Shown here piece by piece: positions 29,898 to 39,479 of a stretch of DNA of 64,000 nt. Position 1 is the stretch's first letter, and each line of letters opens with the position of its first letter. Location of the stretch: NCBI RefSeq assembly GCF_900091455.1, contig NZ_LT607412.1, positions 1,488,001 to 1,552,000 of the forward strand, read 5' to 3'. Origin of the DNA: Micromonospora coriariae (lineage in GTDB: Bacteria; Actinomycetota; Actinomycetes; Mycobacteriales; Micromonosporaceae). The translations under genes and the position numbers were made by a program. The notes under the pieces are model-generated. The model made no database searches and was not told the DNA's origin. It saw nothing but the letters and a program-made list of their open reading frames with translations.

Positions 29898-32576
29898 ATG
29901 AGTCCATGGCAGTTCGTCGGCCGAACCGATGAGCTCAACCGCCTGCTGACGGCAGTGACCGGGGAAGCCGGTCGAGGGCTCTTCTTCAGTGGCAGCGCGG
30001 GCATCGGCAAGAGCCGGCTGCTGCGCGAGGGCCTGAGCACGCTGCCCACCGACCGGTACGCGATCTGGTCCATCGCGGCCAGTGCCACCACGGCCGCGCT
30101 GCCGTTCGGCGGGCTGGTGCAGGTCCTGCCCGCCGAGCAGCCCCAGGGCCTCTCTCCCGCCGGCATCCTGCGCTGGGCGCTGAGTGTGCTGCAACAGCAG
30201 GCCGCCGGCCGGCGGATCGTGCTCGCCATCGACGACGCGCACCTGCTCGACCCGCCCTCCGCGGCACTGGTGCACCTGGTGGCCCGCGCGGAGAACGCCA
30301 CAGTGATCGGCACCCTGCGCGACGGCGAGCAGATCCCGCTGCCGATCCGCGCACTCTGGACCGACGACCTGGTCGAGCACGTCGAGCTGACCCCCATGCC
30401 ACCGGCGGAGACCGCCGGGCTGCTGGCGGCGATCCTGGGCGGCCCGGTCGACGCCGGCTCCGCCGACCGGCTCGGCCGGCTGTCGGCCGGCAACCCGCTG
30501 CTGCTGCGCGAGCTGGTGCACGCCGCCAACGGCAGCGCGGAGCTCAAGCGCACCTACGGCATCTGGAAGTGGACCGGCCGGCTGGAGCTGGCGCCCAATC
30601 TGACCGACCTGATCGACACCCGGGTCGGGCAGCTCACCGACGGCGTCCGCGCGGTCGTCGAGTTGGTCGCCTTCGGCGAGCCCCTGGGCCTGCACCTGCT
30701 CAACCAGGCCGCCGACCCGGCCGACGTCGAGATCGCCGAGGAACGTGGGCTGATCAGCGTGGTGCAGCACGACCGGCGGACCAACGTTCGGCTGGCCCAC
30801 CCGCTCTACGGCGAGGTGATGCGCCGCCGCTGCCCGGTCAGTCGCACCCGACGGCTCCAGGCAAGCCTCGCGGAGCTGCTCGAGCGGGTCGGCAAGCGCC
30901 GCCGCGACGACCTGTTGCGGGTGGCGGTGTGGCGGCTCGACTCGGGCACCGCGCAGGACCCGGCCCTGCTGGTGGACGCCGCGGTGCAGGCGTTCACCCG
31001 CTACGACGTGCCGCTGGCGACCCGGCTGGCCCGCGCCGCACTGGACGCCGACGGCGGCTCGGACGCCGCGGAACTGCTGGCCACCATCCTGATGTTCGCG
31101 GACCGGCCGGAGGAGGCGATCGAGGTCCTGGACGCGGTGACCCCCGACCCCGGCGACGAGCGGCGACTCTGCCGGTGGCTGACCGTGCGAGGGATGGTCA
31201 GCTACTGGGGGCTGAGCCAGGAGTCCACGGTGGAGGAGATCGCGTCCCGTGTCGAACAGCTCAGCGATTCCGCCGACCGGGCCCGGGTGCACGCCTTCGA
31301 GGCGATCATGCGACTGCACCGGCTGGACACGACCACCGCCGTACGGCTCAGCCGGCGGGTGTTGGACCGGCCGGCGGCCAGCGTCGCCGCCCGCGAGCTG
31401 GCCCGCAGCACAATCGCGTACGTCCAGGCCGCGCAGGGCCAGCTGAGCCGCAGCGGTACGGCGATCGCCCAGGTGCACTCCGCGGCGGCCAACTGGCGTA
31501 CCGACATGCCGTACCTGCAACTGGCCCTGGAGTTGGCCCGCGGCACCCGGCTCATGCTCACCGGCGACCTGGTCGGCATCGACGCGATCGTCGCCGACGA
31601 GTTCGCCGACCTCGCCGGTGCGGGGGACTTCCGGCTCGGCACCGGATACCTGGCCATCCTCCAGGCGTACGCGGCCCGCCTGCGCGGGCAGAGCGACGGG
31701 GCGATGCGGACGTCGCTGGGCGCCTGCGCGGTGCTGGCCACCAGTCGGGTCTACGCCGGTCTGGCCCAGGCCGAACGGGCGCAGGCGGCGGCGCTGCGCG
31801 GCGACGCGGCGCAGGCCACCGAGGCGATGGCCGAGGCGGACCGCACCCACGCGCCGGGCATGGCGGTGCTCTACCCGTGGCTGGAGCAGGCCCGGGGTGC
31901 GGTGCTCGCCGCGTCGGGCGACCTGCCGGGCGCGATCAAACAGCTCAGCGACCTGGTGGACCGGCTGCGCGCGGACGGCTTCGCCGGGCACGAGGTGCAC
32001 GTCCTGCATGACCTGGTCCGGCTGGATCAGGCCGGCGCGCCGGTGGGGCCCACCTGCTCCGACGGCGGCCGGCGCACTGTCGCGCAGCGCCTCGCCGAGC
32101 TCTCTGAGCAGGTCGACGGCGTGCTCCCGCCGCTGCTGGCCCGGCACGCCCGGGCCGCGGTGACCGACTCCGCCATGGATCTGCTCGCGGTCGCCGACGA
32201 CTACGTCGCGCTGGAGCTGCACGTGTACGCCGCCGAGGCCACCGCCCAGGCCCTGCACCGGCTGCGCCAGCAGCACTCGGCGGCGGCCGGCGACGCCCGG
32301 GAGCGCCTCGCCGGGCTGCTCGGCCGCTGCGACCTGATCCGCACGCCGGCGCTGCACGCCGGGGCGCCGGTGCTGACCGAGCGGGAGTGGCAGGTGGCCC
32401 GGCTCGCCGCCCACGGCGCGACCAGCCGGGCCATCGCCGAGCGGCTCTACCTCTCCGCACGAACGGTGGAGAACCATCTCCAGCGGATCTACGCCAAGCT
32501 CGGCGTGACCGGCCGGGCCGAGCTGTGGGCGGCGCTCCGATCGATCCCGGGCCACGAGGGCGGCGACGCGAGCTGA
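29898..32576 (+). CDS. LuxR family regulator, large ATP-binding (LAL) type
   Basis: 892 residues from ATG 29898. N-terminal AAA/STAND ATPase with Walker A GSAGIGKSRLL and Walker B VLAIDDAHLLD (about residues 30-110), a long helical TPR-like middle, and a C-terminal LuxR HTH (LTEREWQVARLAAHGATS to TVENHLQRIYAKLGV). LAL regulators activate metabolic or antibiotic genes in response to small ligands. pncB follows 16 bp downstream, so control of NAD salvage is possible but unproven. Confidence 0.93.
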   Translation: MSPWQFVGRTDELNRLLTAVTGEAGRGLFFSGSAGIGKSRLLREGLSTLPTDRYAIWSIAASATTAALPFGGLVQVLPAEQPQGLSPAGILRWALSVLQQQAAGRRIVLAIDDAHLLDPPSAALVHLVARAENATVIGTLRDGEQIPLPIRALWTDDLVEHVELTPMPPAETAGLLAAILGGPVDAGSADRLGRLSAGNPLLLRELVHAANGSAELKRTYGIWKWTGRLELAPNLTDLIDTRVGQLTDGVRAVVELVAFGEPLGLHLLNQAADPADVEIAEERGLISVVQHDRRTNVRLAHPLYGEVMRRRCPVSRTRRLQASLAELLERVGKRRRDDLLRVAVWRLDSGTAQDPALLVDAAVQAFTRYDVPLATRLARAALDADGGSDAAELLATILMFADRPEEAIEVLDAVTPDPGDERRLCRWLTVRGMVSYWGLSQESTVEEIASRVEQLSDSADRARVHAFEAIMRLHRLDTTTAVRLSRRVLDRPAASVAARELARSTIAYVQAAQGQLSRSGTAIAQVHSAAANWRTDMPYLQLALELARGTRLMLTGDLVGIDAIVADEFADLAGAGDFRLGTGYLAILQAYAARLRGQSDGAMRTSLGACAVLATSRVYAGLAQAERAQAAALRGDAAQATEAMAEADRTHAPGMAVLYPWLEQARGAVLAASGDLPGAIKQLSDLVDRLRADGFAGHEVHVLHDLVRLDQAGAPVGPTCSDGGRRTVAQRLAELSEQVDGVLPPLLARHARAAVTDSAMDLLAVADDYVALELHVYAAEATAQALHRLRQQHSAAAGDARERLAGLLGRCDLIRTPALHAGAPVLTEREWQVARLAAHGATSRAIAERLYLSARTVENHLQRIYAKLGVTGRAELWAALRSIPGHEGGDAS

Positions 32577-32580
32577 ACCT

Positions 32581-32592
32581 TAGGCTGGGGCG
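32581..32592 (+). promoter_or_regulatory. Leaderless -10 box for pncB
   Basis: TAGGCT at 32581-32586 lies exactly 6 nt before the GTG start and no ribosome site is present, the usual arrangement for leaderless actinobacterial mRNAs. The same hexamer precedes mec. Confidence 0.45.
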
Positions 32593-33879
32593 GTGAGCAC
32601 CCTCCACCCCGCGCTGCTGACCGACCACTACGAGCTGACCATGGTCAGCGCAGCCCTCAAGGACGGCACCGCCGACCGCCGCTGCGTCTTCGAGGTGTTC
32701 AGCCGCCGGCTGCCGAGCGGGCGCCGGTACGGCGTGGTCGCCGGCACGGCCCGGCTGATCGAGCTGATCCGCGACTTCCGGTTCGACCCGGCGGAGATCG
32801 ACTTCCTGCGCCGGACCGGCGTGGTCGACGACACGGCCGCGGCCTGGCTCGCCGACTACCGCTTCACCGGCGACATCGACGGGTACGCCGAGGGTGAGCT
32901 CTTCTTCCCCGGCTCGCCGATCCTCACCGTCTCCGGCGGCTTCGCCGAGTGCGTGGTGCTGGAGACGCTGGCGCTCTCGGTGCTCAACCACGACAGCGCG
33001 GTGGCGGCCGCCGCGGCCCGGATGGTGACCGCGGCACGCGGCCGGGCGCTGATCGAGATGGGATCGCGCCGGGCGCACGAGGGGGCGGCGGTGGCCGCGG
33101 CACGGGCCGCGTACCTGGCCGGGTTCCGGTTCACCTCCAACCTTGCCGCCGGTGCGCGCTACGGCATCCCCACGGCGGGCACGGCGGCACACGCGTTCAC
33201 GCTGCTGCACGACGACGAGCGGGCCGCGTTCGCCTCGCAGGTGGCCACGCTGGGCAAGGACACGACGCTGCTGGTCGACACGTACGACATCAGCCAGGGC
33301 ATTCGCAACGCGATAGCGGTGGCCGGGCCGGAGCTGCGGGCGGTGCGAATCGACTCGGGTGACCTCGCGGTGATCGCCCAGCAGTCCCGGGAGCTGCTGG
33401 ACTCGCTGGGCGCCACCGAGACCAAGATCATCGTTTCCGGTGATCTGGACGAGTACTCGATCGCTGCGTTGGCCGCCGAGCCGGTGGACATGTACGGCGC
33501 CGGCACGGCTGTGGTCACCGGCTCCGGAGCGCCCACCGCCGGGCTGGTCTACAAGCTCGTCGAGGTCGAGGGACGGCCGGTGGTGAAGCGCTCCGAGCAC
33601 AAGGCGACAATCGGCGGCCGGAAGGTCGCGGTCCGCCGGCACAAGCCGACCGGCACCGCCACCGAGGAGGTCATCTGCCCACAGGGCGTGCCGGACCGGC
33701 AGGCCAACGACCGGATGCTCCAGCGCTCGTACGTGGTCGACGGCGAAGCGGTGGCGCTGCCCACCCTCGACGAGTCGCGCGAGCACCTACGGGAGTGCCT
33801 GATCTCGATCCCGTGGGAGGGGCTGAAGCTCTCCGCCGGCGACCCGGCCGTGCCGGTCACCGTCGTACCCGCCGACTGA
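32593..33879 (+). CDS. pncB: Nicotinate phosphoribosyltransferase
   Basis: 428 residues from GTG. It forms nicotinate mononucleotide from nicotinate and PRPP in NAD salvage. Recognised strings are LLTDHYELTM at the start, the MGSRRAHEGAAVAAARAAYLAGF-like active loop (SRRAHEGAAVAA), DTYDISQGI and VRIDSGDLA. The nicotinamidase gene follows 48 bp downstream, giving the two steps from nicotinamide to NaMN. Confidence 0.96.
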   Translation: MSTLHPALLTDHYELTMVSAALKDGTADRRCVFEVFSRRLPSGRRYGVVAGTARLIELIRDFRFDPAEIDFLRRTGVVDDTAAAWLADYRFTGDIDGYAEGELFFPGSPILTVSGGFAECVVLETLALSVLNHDSAVAAAAARMVTAARGRALIEMGSRRAHEGAAVAAARAAYLAGFRFTSNLAAGARYGIPTAGTAAHAFTLLHDDERAAFASQVATLGKDTTLLVDTYDISQGIRNAIAVAGPELRAVRIDSGDLAVIAQQSRELLDSLGATETKIIVSGDLDEYSIAALAAEPVDMYGAGTAVVTGSGAPTAGLVYKLVEVEGRPVVKRSEHKATIGGRKVAVRRHKPTGTATEEVICPQGVPDRQANDRMLQRSYVVDGEAVALPTLDESREHLRECLISIPWEGLKLSAGDPAVPVTVVPAD

Positions 33880-33927
33880 GCTCATCCAGGACCGTCACCG
33901 CCCCACCATGAAAAGAGGGAGATCACG

Positions 33928-34509
33928 ATGGCGAACGCGCTGATCATCGTGGACGTGCAGAACGACTTCTGCGAAGGCGGCTCGCTGGCCGTCGGGGGCG
34001 GCGCGGGCGTGGCCGCCGGCATCTCCCGGCTGCTCGCCGCCGAGCCGGACCGGTGGGCGCACGTGGTCGCAACGAAGGATTACCACATCGACCCGGGCGC
34101 GCACTTCGGCGATCCGCCGGACTTCGTGGAGTCCTGGCCCCGGCACTGCGTGGTCGGCACCAGCGGCTCGGAGTTCCACACCGATCTGGACACCGAGCGG
34201 GTCGAGGCGATCTTCCACAAGGGCGAGCACGCGGCGGCGTACTCCGGGTTCGAGGGGCACGCCGACGACGGCGAGTGCCTGGCCGACTGGCTGCGCCGGC
34301 ACGACGTGGACCGGGTCGACCTGGTCGGCATCGCCACCGACCACTGCGTCCGGGCGACCGCGCTGGACGCCGCCCGGGAGGGTTTCGACACCACAGTGCT
34401 GCTGGAGCTGACGGCGGCGGTCGCTGCGGACACCACCGACGTGGCGCTGCGGGCGATGGACAGCGCGGGGGTGACCCTGCACGGCCAGCCTGTGATCAGG
34501 GCCGCATGA
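33928..34509 (+). CDS. pncA: Nicotinamidase
   Basis: 193 residues from ATG behind GAGGGAG. It deamidates nicotinamide to nicotinate. The catalytic Asp is in IIVDVQNDFCEGGSLAV, the metal ligands in TKDYHIDPGAHF, and the catalytic Cys in GIATDHCVRATALDA. Forms a salvage pair with pncB. Confidence 0.96.
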   Translation: MANALIIVDVQNDFCEGGSLAVGGGAGVAAGISRLLAAEPDRWAHVVATKDYHIDPGAHFGDPPDFVESWPRHCVVGTSGSEFHTDLDTERVEAIFHKGEHAAAYSGFEGHADDGECLADWLRRHDVDRVDLVGIATDHCVRATALDAAREGFDTTVLLELTAAVAADTTDVALRAMDSAGVTLHGQPVIRAA

Positions 34510-34573
34510 CGCGGTAATTGGTTGGTCATCGGCCCGCCGCCGGTCGAGGATGTTGCCGGAGGTACGGACCCAC

Positions 34574-35803
34574 GTGAACATGAAGCCTTACCGGGAAGCG
34601 CTCGCTCTGCCCGGCCTACGGTCGCTGCTGCTGGTAGCCGTCCTCGCCCGGATTCCGCTCACCGCCACCGGGGTGACGCTGACCTTCCACGTCGTGCTCG
34701 ACCTCGATGGGACCTACGCGGCTGCCGGGCTGGTCGGCGCGGCCATCACGGTGGGCGCGGCAATCGGTGGCCCTTTGCTCGGCCGGCTGGTGGACCGGCG
34801 TGGCCTGCGTCCGGTCCTGGTGCTCACCGGGATCGCCGAGGCGGTGTTCTGGGCCACCGCGCCGTCGCTGCCGTACGCGCTGCTGCTGCCGGCCGCCTTC
34901 GTCGCCGGCTCGCTGGCCCTGCCGATCTTCTCGGTGGTCCGGCAGTCCATTGCCGCGCTGGTCCCGGAGGACCGGCGCCGCCCGGCGTACGCGCTGGACT
35001 CGATGTCGGTGGAGCTGTCGTTCATGGTCGGCCCGGCGCTGGCGGTGGCCCTGGTCACAGCGATCTCCGCGCGGACCACCATGTACCTGGTCGGCGGTGG
35101 CATCGTCGCTGCCGGGATCGCGCTGTGGCTGATCGATCCGCCGATCCGCGGCGCCGCCGAGCCCACCGGCCCACGGCGCAAGGTGCCCCGCCGGGAGTGG
35201 CTGACCCCCCGGCTGCTCGCCGTCCTGGCCGTCAGCGCCGCCGCGACCCTCGTGCTCGGCGGCACCGACGTGGCGGTGGTCGCCGTGCTCCGGGCCAGCG
35301 GCGAGATCGGTTGGACCGGCGCGGTGTTGGCCATCTGGGCGGTCGCCTCGCTGGTTGGCGGGTTCGTCTACGGGGCGTTGCACCGCTCGGTCTCCCCGCT
35401 GGTGCTGACCGGCGCCCTCGCCCTGTGCACCATCCCGGTCGGGCTGGGCGGTGCCCACTGGTGGCTGCTCTGCCTGGCGTTGATCCCGGCCGGCGCGCTC
35501 TGCGCGCCGACAATCGCGGCCTCCTCCGACGCGGTCAGCCGCCTCGTCCCGGCCGAGGTTCGCGGGGAGGCGATGGGGCTGCACGGCTCCGCGGTCACCG
35601 TCGGCATCGCGGTCGGCGCTCCGCTCGCCGGTGCGGTGATCGACGCCAGGACGCCGCTCTGGGGCTTCGTGGTGACGGGCGCGCTGGGCGTGCTGGTGAC
35701 CCTGGTGGTGCTCCCGATCGAGCTTCGCCGCCGCCGCAACGCCGACGGGGCCACGCCGCGCCCGCCCGTCGGGGCCGACCTCACCTCCGCCGCGGCCCGC
35801 TGA
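34574..35803 (+). CDS. MFS transporter
   Basis: 409 residues if starting at GTG 34574, 11 nt after GGAGGT; ATG 34580 is close behind. Twelve hydrophobic segments, with the loop 2-3 signature LLGRLVDRRGLRPVL and its weaker repeat in the second half. Related to actinobacterial drug/small-molecule exporters. Substrate unknown; 65 bp after pncA, so it may or may not be on the same transcript. Confidence 0.85.
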   Translation: MNMKPYREALALPGLRSLLLVAVLARIPLTATGVTLTFHVVLDLDGTYAAAGLVGAAITVGAAIGGPLLGRLVDRRGLRPVLVLTGIAEAVFWATAPSLPYALLLPAAFVAGSLALPIFSVVRQSIAALVPEDRRRPAYALDSMSVELSFMVGPALAVALVTAISARTTMYLVGGGIVAAGIALWLIDPPIRGAAEPTGPRRKVPRREWLTPRLLAVLAVSAAATLVLGGTDVAVVAVLRASGEIGWTGAVLAIWAVASLVGGFVYGALHRSVSPLVLTGALALCTIPVGLGGAHWWLLCLALIPAGALCAPTIAASSDAVSRLVPAEVRGEAMGLHGSAVTVGIAVGAPLAGAVIDARTPLWGFVVTGALGVLVTLVVLPIELRRRRNADGATPRPPVGADLTSAAAR

Positions 35804-35976
35804 AGCCGACGCGTCGCGGCCCGGCCACCTCCCCAACCGGGCGGGAGAAGCCCCTCCGGGCTGGGCGCTGCGGGCCGCACCTGGCCAGCATTCGGACCAG
35901 CCTGTTCCTGGTGGCCCACGCCGAGACGACGGCGCTCGTCGTGCCGCTGCCCGACTGGCCCGGGCCGGAGAAGGGA

Positions 35977-36012
35977 CATACCTCTGAGGCGTATCTATGA
36001 CTCAGCGGTATG
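35977..36012. repeat. 36-bp imperfect palindrome CATACC...GGTATG
   Basis: Left half CATACCTCTGAGGCGTAT and the reverse complement of the right half agree at 14 of 18 positions. It lies in an AT-richer island between two convergent genes. It could be a small dispersed repeat or a protein binding site. Confidence 0.55.
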
Positions 36013-36130
36013 AGGCCGATCAGGTACAGGTTGCCCGGGAATTCGCGTCAGGCGCCGAGCCGGGTCTGGCGGTGACGAGCCGGCCGGGCGGTGACGAGGG
36101 CAGGCGGGCCGAGGCGGCCCGGGCATGGCG

Positions 36131-36168
36131 ACGGGCGCCGCTCCCGGTGATCCGGTGGCGGCGCCCGT
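36131..36168 (-). terminator. Hairpin terminator after ctaD
   Basis: Arms 36131-36141 and 36158-36168 are perfectly complementary over 11 bp (ACGGGCGCCGC) with a 16-nt loop, 22 nt past the ctaD stop. Confidence 0.7.
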
Positions 36169-36190
36169 CGTAGAGCTGCGGAGCTGAGGG

Positions 36191-37948
36191 TCAGTTCCGG
36201 TCGATGTCGCTGGCGGTGTCCTCGCGGTAGCTGGCACCGCCGTCCGACTCGCTGGTCAGCGGCTTGGCGCCACCCTCCGGCGGGCCGGCCAGGCTCTGGC
36301 CGGCGGCCAGTTCCGGGAACTTCGCGTCGAACGCCGGCCGCTCGGAGCGGATCCGGGGCATCCTGTCGAAGTTGCGCAGCGGCGGCGGGCTGCTCGTCGC
36401 CCACTCCAGCGAGTTGCCGTGACCCCAGGGGTCGTTCACCTCGACCACCGGGCCGGTCTTGTACGACTTCCAGCAGTTGTAGATGAACGGCAGCGTGGAG
36501 ATACCGGTGATGAACGCGCCGATGGTGGAGATCACGTTCAGCGTGGTGAAGCCATCGCCGGGCAGGTAGTCGGCGTACCGGCGGGGCATGCCCTCGGCGC
36601 CGAGCCAGTGCTGCACCAGGAAGGTGGTGTGGAAGCCGATCATGGTGAGCCAGAAGTGCACCTTGCCCAGGCGCTCGTCGAGCATCCGGCCGAACATCTT
36701 CGGGAACCAGAAGTAGATGCCACCGAAGACGGCGAACACGATGGTGCCGAAGAGCACGTAGTGGAAGTGCGCCACCACGAAGTACGAGTCGTGCAGTTGG
36801 AAGTCCAGCGGCGGGCTGGCCAGCAGCACGCCGGTGAGACCGCCGAAGAGGAAGGTCACCAGGAAGCCGACCGACCAGAGCATCGGCGTCTCGAAGCTGA
36901 TCTGGCCCCGCCACATGGTGCCGATCCAGTTGAAGAACTTCATACCGGTCGGCACGGCGATCAGGTAGCTCAGGAAGCTGAAGAACGGCAGCAGCACCTG
37001 GCCGGTCGCGAACATGTGGTGCGCCCAGACGCTCATCGACAGCGCCGCGATGGAGATGGTGGCGGCCACCAGGCCCTTGTAGCCGAAGATCGGCTTGCGG
37101 GAGAAGACCGGGATGATCTCGCTGATGATGCCGAAGAACGGCAGCGCGACGATATACACCTCGGGGTGCCCGAAGAACCAGAACAGGTGCTGCCAGAGCA
37201 TCGGCCCACCGGTCGCCGGGTCGTACACGTGGGCCCCGATGATGCGGTCGGCGGCGAGCGCGAAGAGCGCGGCGGCCAGCAGCGGGAAGACCAGGATCAC
37301 CAGCAGGCTGGTGACCAGCATGTTCCACGTGAAGATCGGCATCCGGAACATGGTCATGCCCGGCGCGCGGAGAGTCAGGATCGTGGTGATCAGGTTGACC
37401 GCGCCGAGGATGGTGCCGAGGCCGGAGACGGCCAGGCCCACCACCCACATGTTTCCGCCGATGCCCGGCGAGTGCTCGGCGGTGCTCAGCGGGGTGTAGG
37501 CGGTCCAGCCGAAGTCGGCGGCGCCGCCGGGGGTCATGAAGCCGGCGATCGCGATCGACCCGCCGAACAGGTACAGCCAGTAGGCGAAGCTGTTCAGTCG
37601 GGGGAAGGAGACGTCGGGCGCGCCGATCTGCAGCGGCACGATGTAGTTCGCGAAGGCGAACACGATCGGCGTCGCGAAGAACAGCAGCATGATCGTGCCG
37701 TGCATGGTGAAGAGCTGGTTGTACTGCTCGGGCGACAGGAACTGCAGCCCGGGCTGGGCCAGCTCGGCCCGCATGATCAGGGCCATCAGGCCGCCGATCA
37801 TGAAGAACGCGAACGCGGTGACCATGTACATGATCCCGATCTGCTTCGCGTCCGTGGTACGCAGCAGCCGCGCGATGGCCGACCCCTTGACCGGCTCCCG
37901 GACCGGCCAGGGCCGGGTCACGACCGGCTTGGGTGCGACGGTGGTCAC
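36191..37948 (-). CDS. ctaD: Cytochrome c oxidase subunit I
   Basis: 585 residues from GTG 37948, chosen for GGAGG 6 nt upstream. Twelve membrane segments. Ligands visible: heme a His in [10 protein letters not shown], the CuB His with Tyr cross-link in [13 protein letters not shown], CuB His pair in WAHHMF, and the two heme His in VVAHFHYVL. This is the catalytic subunit of the aa3 oxidase that reduces oxygen and pumps protons. No other oxidase subunit gene lies nearby, as is also the case for ctaD in mycobacteria. Confidence 0.97.
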   Translation of the reverse strand: MTTVAPKPVVTRPWPVREPVKGSAIARLLRTTDAKQIGIMYMVTAFAFFMIGGLMALIMRAELAQPGLQFLSPEQYNQLFTMHGTIMLLFFATPIVFAFANYIVPLQIGAPDVSFPRLNSFAYWLYLFGGSIAIAGFMTPGGAADFGWTAYTPLSTAEHSPGIGGNMWVVGLAVSGLGTILGAVNLITTILTLRAPGMTMFRMPIFTWNMLVTSLLVILVFPLLAAALFALAADRIIGAHVYDPATGGPMLWQHLFWFFGHPEVYIVALPFFGIISEIIPVFSRKPIFGYKGLVAATISIAALSMSVWAHHMFATGQVLLPFFSFLSYLIAVPTGMKFFNWIGTMWRGQISFETPMLWSVGFLVTFLFGGLTGVLLASPPLDFQLHDSYFVVAHFHYVLFGTIVFAVFGGIYFWFPKMFGRMLDERLGKVHFWLTMIGFHTTFLVQHWLGAEGMPRRYADYLPGDGFTTLNVISTIGAFITGISTLPFIYNCWKSYKTGPVVEVNDPWGHGNSLEWATSSPPPLRNFDRMPRIRSERPAFDAKFPELAAGQSLAGPPEGGAKPLTSESDGGASYREDTASDIDRN

Positions 37949-38067
37949 GAGTGGCCTCCGGTTCTCGTTTGTCCCGCTCGGCACACGCTGGTTATCTGCG
38001 GGCCGTCATCCGCAAGGAGGATAGTCCCCGGCAGGTCGCAGCGCCGCGTGGGGTGGCGGGACACGAT

Positions 38068-39174
38068 CTAGAGCGGGCCGACCAGCAGCCGGTAGTGCTC
38101 CCCGAAGATCCGGTCGCCGCGTCCGCGCAGCAGCGGGTCGCGCAGCGCGGGCGGCACGTCGCGGGTCCGGTTGCGGTCCCGGGTCCGGTCCCGCACCCAT
38201 CGGGTACGCGGGCGGCGGCGGCTCTCGTACGCCACGAGCGCCGCCTCCACGCTGCCGGCGGCGCGCAGCGACTCGGCCAGCACCACGGCGTCCTCCAGCG
38301 CCATCGCCGCGCCCTGGGACAGGGTCGGCGCGGTGGCGTGCGCGGCGTCGCCGACCAGCAGCACCCGCCCCCGGTGCCAGCGGCCCAGCTCCACCTCGTC
38401 GGTGATCCCGACGTGCACCCGGTCGAGCGCCGCCAGCACCTCGGGCACCGGGCCGCGGTAGTCGGCGAAGAGTTCGCGCAGCCGACCCAGCGGGTCGGAG
38501 GGCGGCTCGGTGCCGGCCTCGTCGGCGTAGCAGTGCAGCCGGCCGGCGCCGATCGGCACCATCAGCAACCCGCAGCGCTGGCCGAGCAGGGCGGTCCACT
38601 CGGTGACCGGGGGGCCGTCGCGGAGCACGGCCCGGTAGACCACCTGCCCGACCGGGCGGGGCGGACCGCCGAGGGAGGCCAGGGCGCGGACCGAGGATCG
38701 CGGCCCGTCGGCACCGATGACCAGGTCGTACTCGGTGCTGGTGCCGTCGGTGAAGGTGACCCCGACCCCGCCCGGGAGCAGGTCCAGGGTGCGGACCTCG
38801 GCGCCGTGGCGGACGGCGCCGCCGGCTCCGCTGAGCAGCACCCGGTGCAGATCCGCCCGGGGCAGCGCCCGGCACTCGCCGACGCCGGCCCAGAGGGTGT
38901 CGAGGTCGACCTCGCAGAGGGGTACGCCGGCGGCGTCGAAGAAGCGCTGGCGGTGGATCACCTGCCCGAGCGGGCGGACCGGGTCGTGCAGGCCCAGCCG
39001 GTGCAGCGCGCGGGCGGCGTTGCCCGGCAGGTAGAGGCCCGTGTCGGTGGACTCCCCCGGTGGCAGCTTGTCCGTGACGTCCGGCCGGAAGCCCGCCAGG
39101 CGCAGCGCCCGGGCCACGGCCAGGCCGGCAATGCCCGCGCCGACGACGAGGATGCGCAGGGGGGAGCCACCCAT
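38068..39174 (-). CDS. FAD-dependent aromatic monooxygenase (PHBH fold)
   Basis: 368 residues from ATG 39174 with GGAGG 11 nt upstream. FAD-binding ILVVGAGIAGLAVARAL at the N-terminus, the DGPRSSVR motif in the middle and LLVGDAAHATAPTLSQGAA for ribityl binding near residue 280. Family members hydroxylate aromatic or polyketide substrates with NAD(P)H and oxygen. It stands alone; substrate not inferable. Confidence 0.87.
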   Translation of the reverse strand: MGGSPLRILVVGAGIAGLAVARALRLAGFRPDVTDKLPPGESTDTGLYLPGNAARALHRLGLHDPVRPLGQVIHRQRFFDAAGVPLCEVDLDTLWAGVGECRALPRADLHRVLLSGAGGAVRHGAEVRTLDLLPGGVGVTFTDGTSTEYDLVIGADGPRSSVRALASLGGPPRPVGQVVYRAVLRDGPPVTEWTALLGQRCGLLMVPIGAGRLHCYADEAGTEPPSDPLGRLRELFADYRGPVPEVLAALDRVHVGITDEVELGRWHRGRVLLVGDAAHATAPTLSQGAAMALEDAVVLAESLRAAGSVEAALVAYESRRRPRTRWVRDRTRDRNRTRDVPPALRDPLLRGRGDRIFGEHYRLLVGPL

Positions 39175-39413
39175 GGTGGTGTACGCCTCCGGAGGGGATG
39201 CGGCACGCGTTGGAGGCAACACGCTACTCGGCGCTATCGGCGCACACCAGGGCCCGATCGGACCGCCCGGAGCCGATCGTCGGGCGGCCCGCGCCGGTTA
39301 GCTGGACGTCCGCCCGACGGCCGTCCGGCGCGGGCGTGGCAATCCTCACATTTCACCAGTTTGACGCGCGCGGTTGCGCCATGGTTTCAGACATGTAAAT
39401 GTGTCTTTGAGCG

Positions 39414-39427
39414 TGGGAGCGCTCCCG
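39414..39427 (+). promoter_or_regulatory. CebR-type operator
   Basis: TGGGAGCGCTCCCG matches 13 of 14 bases of the TGGGAGCGCTCCCA palindrome bound by the LacI-family cellobiose regulator CebR in Streptomyces. It lies 52 bp before the start of the GH12 cellulase gene, so cellulase expression is probably relieved by cello-oligosaccharides. Confidence 0.85.
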
Positions 39428-39479
39428 TCTTCGCCCCGACCCGTCCGGCGCCCGGCACGCGCCGCAGTCAAGGAGCGTC

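Larger units (their letters stand above)
35804..36190. other. Convergent intergenic region
   Basis: 387 bp between the ends of the MFS gene and ctaD. It holds an imperfect 36-bp palindrome and a hairpin terminator, listed separately. A frame remains open through 35810-36000 on the plus strand but has no ribosome site or known domain; I see no gene. Confidence 0.5.

Noticed and set aside
35804..36000. Continuation of an open plus-strand frame past the MFS gene, possible small gene
   Set aside because: No ribosome site or start near it and no recognisable protein features.
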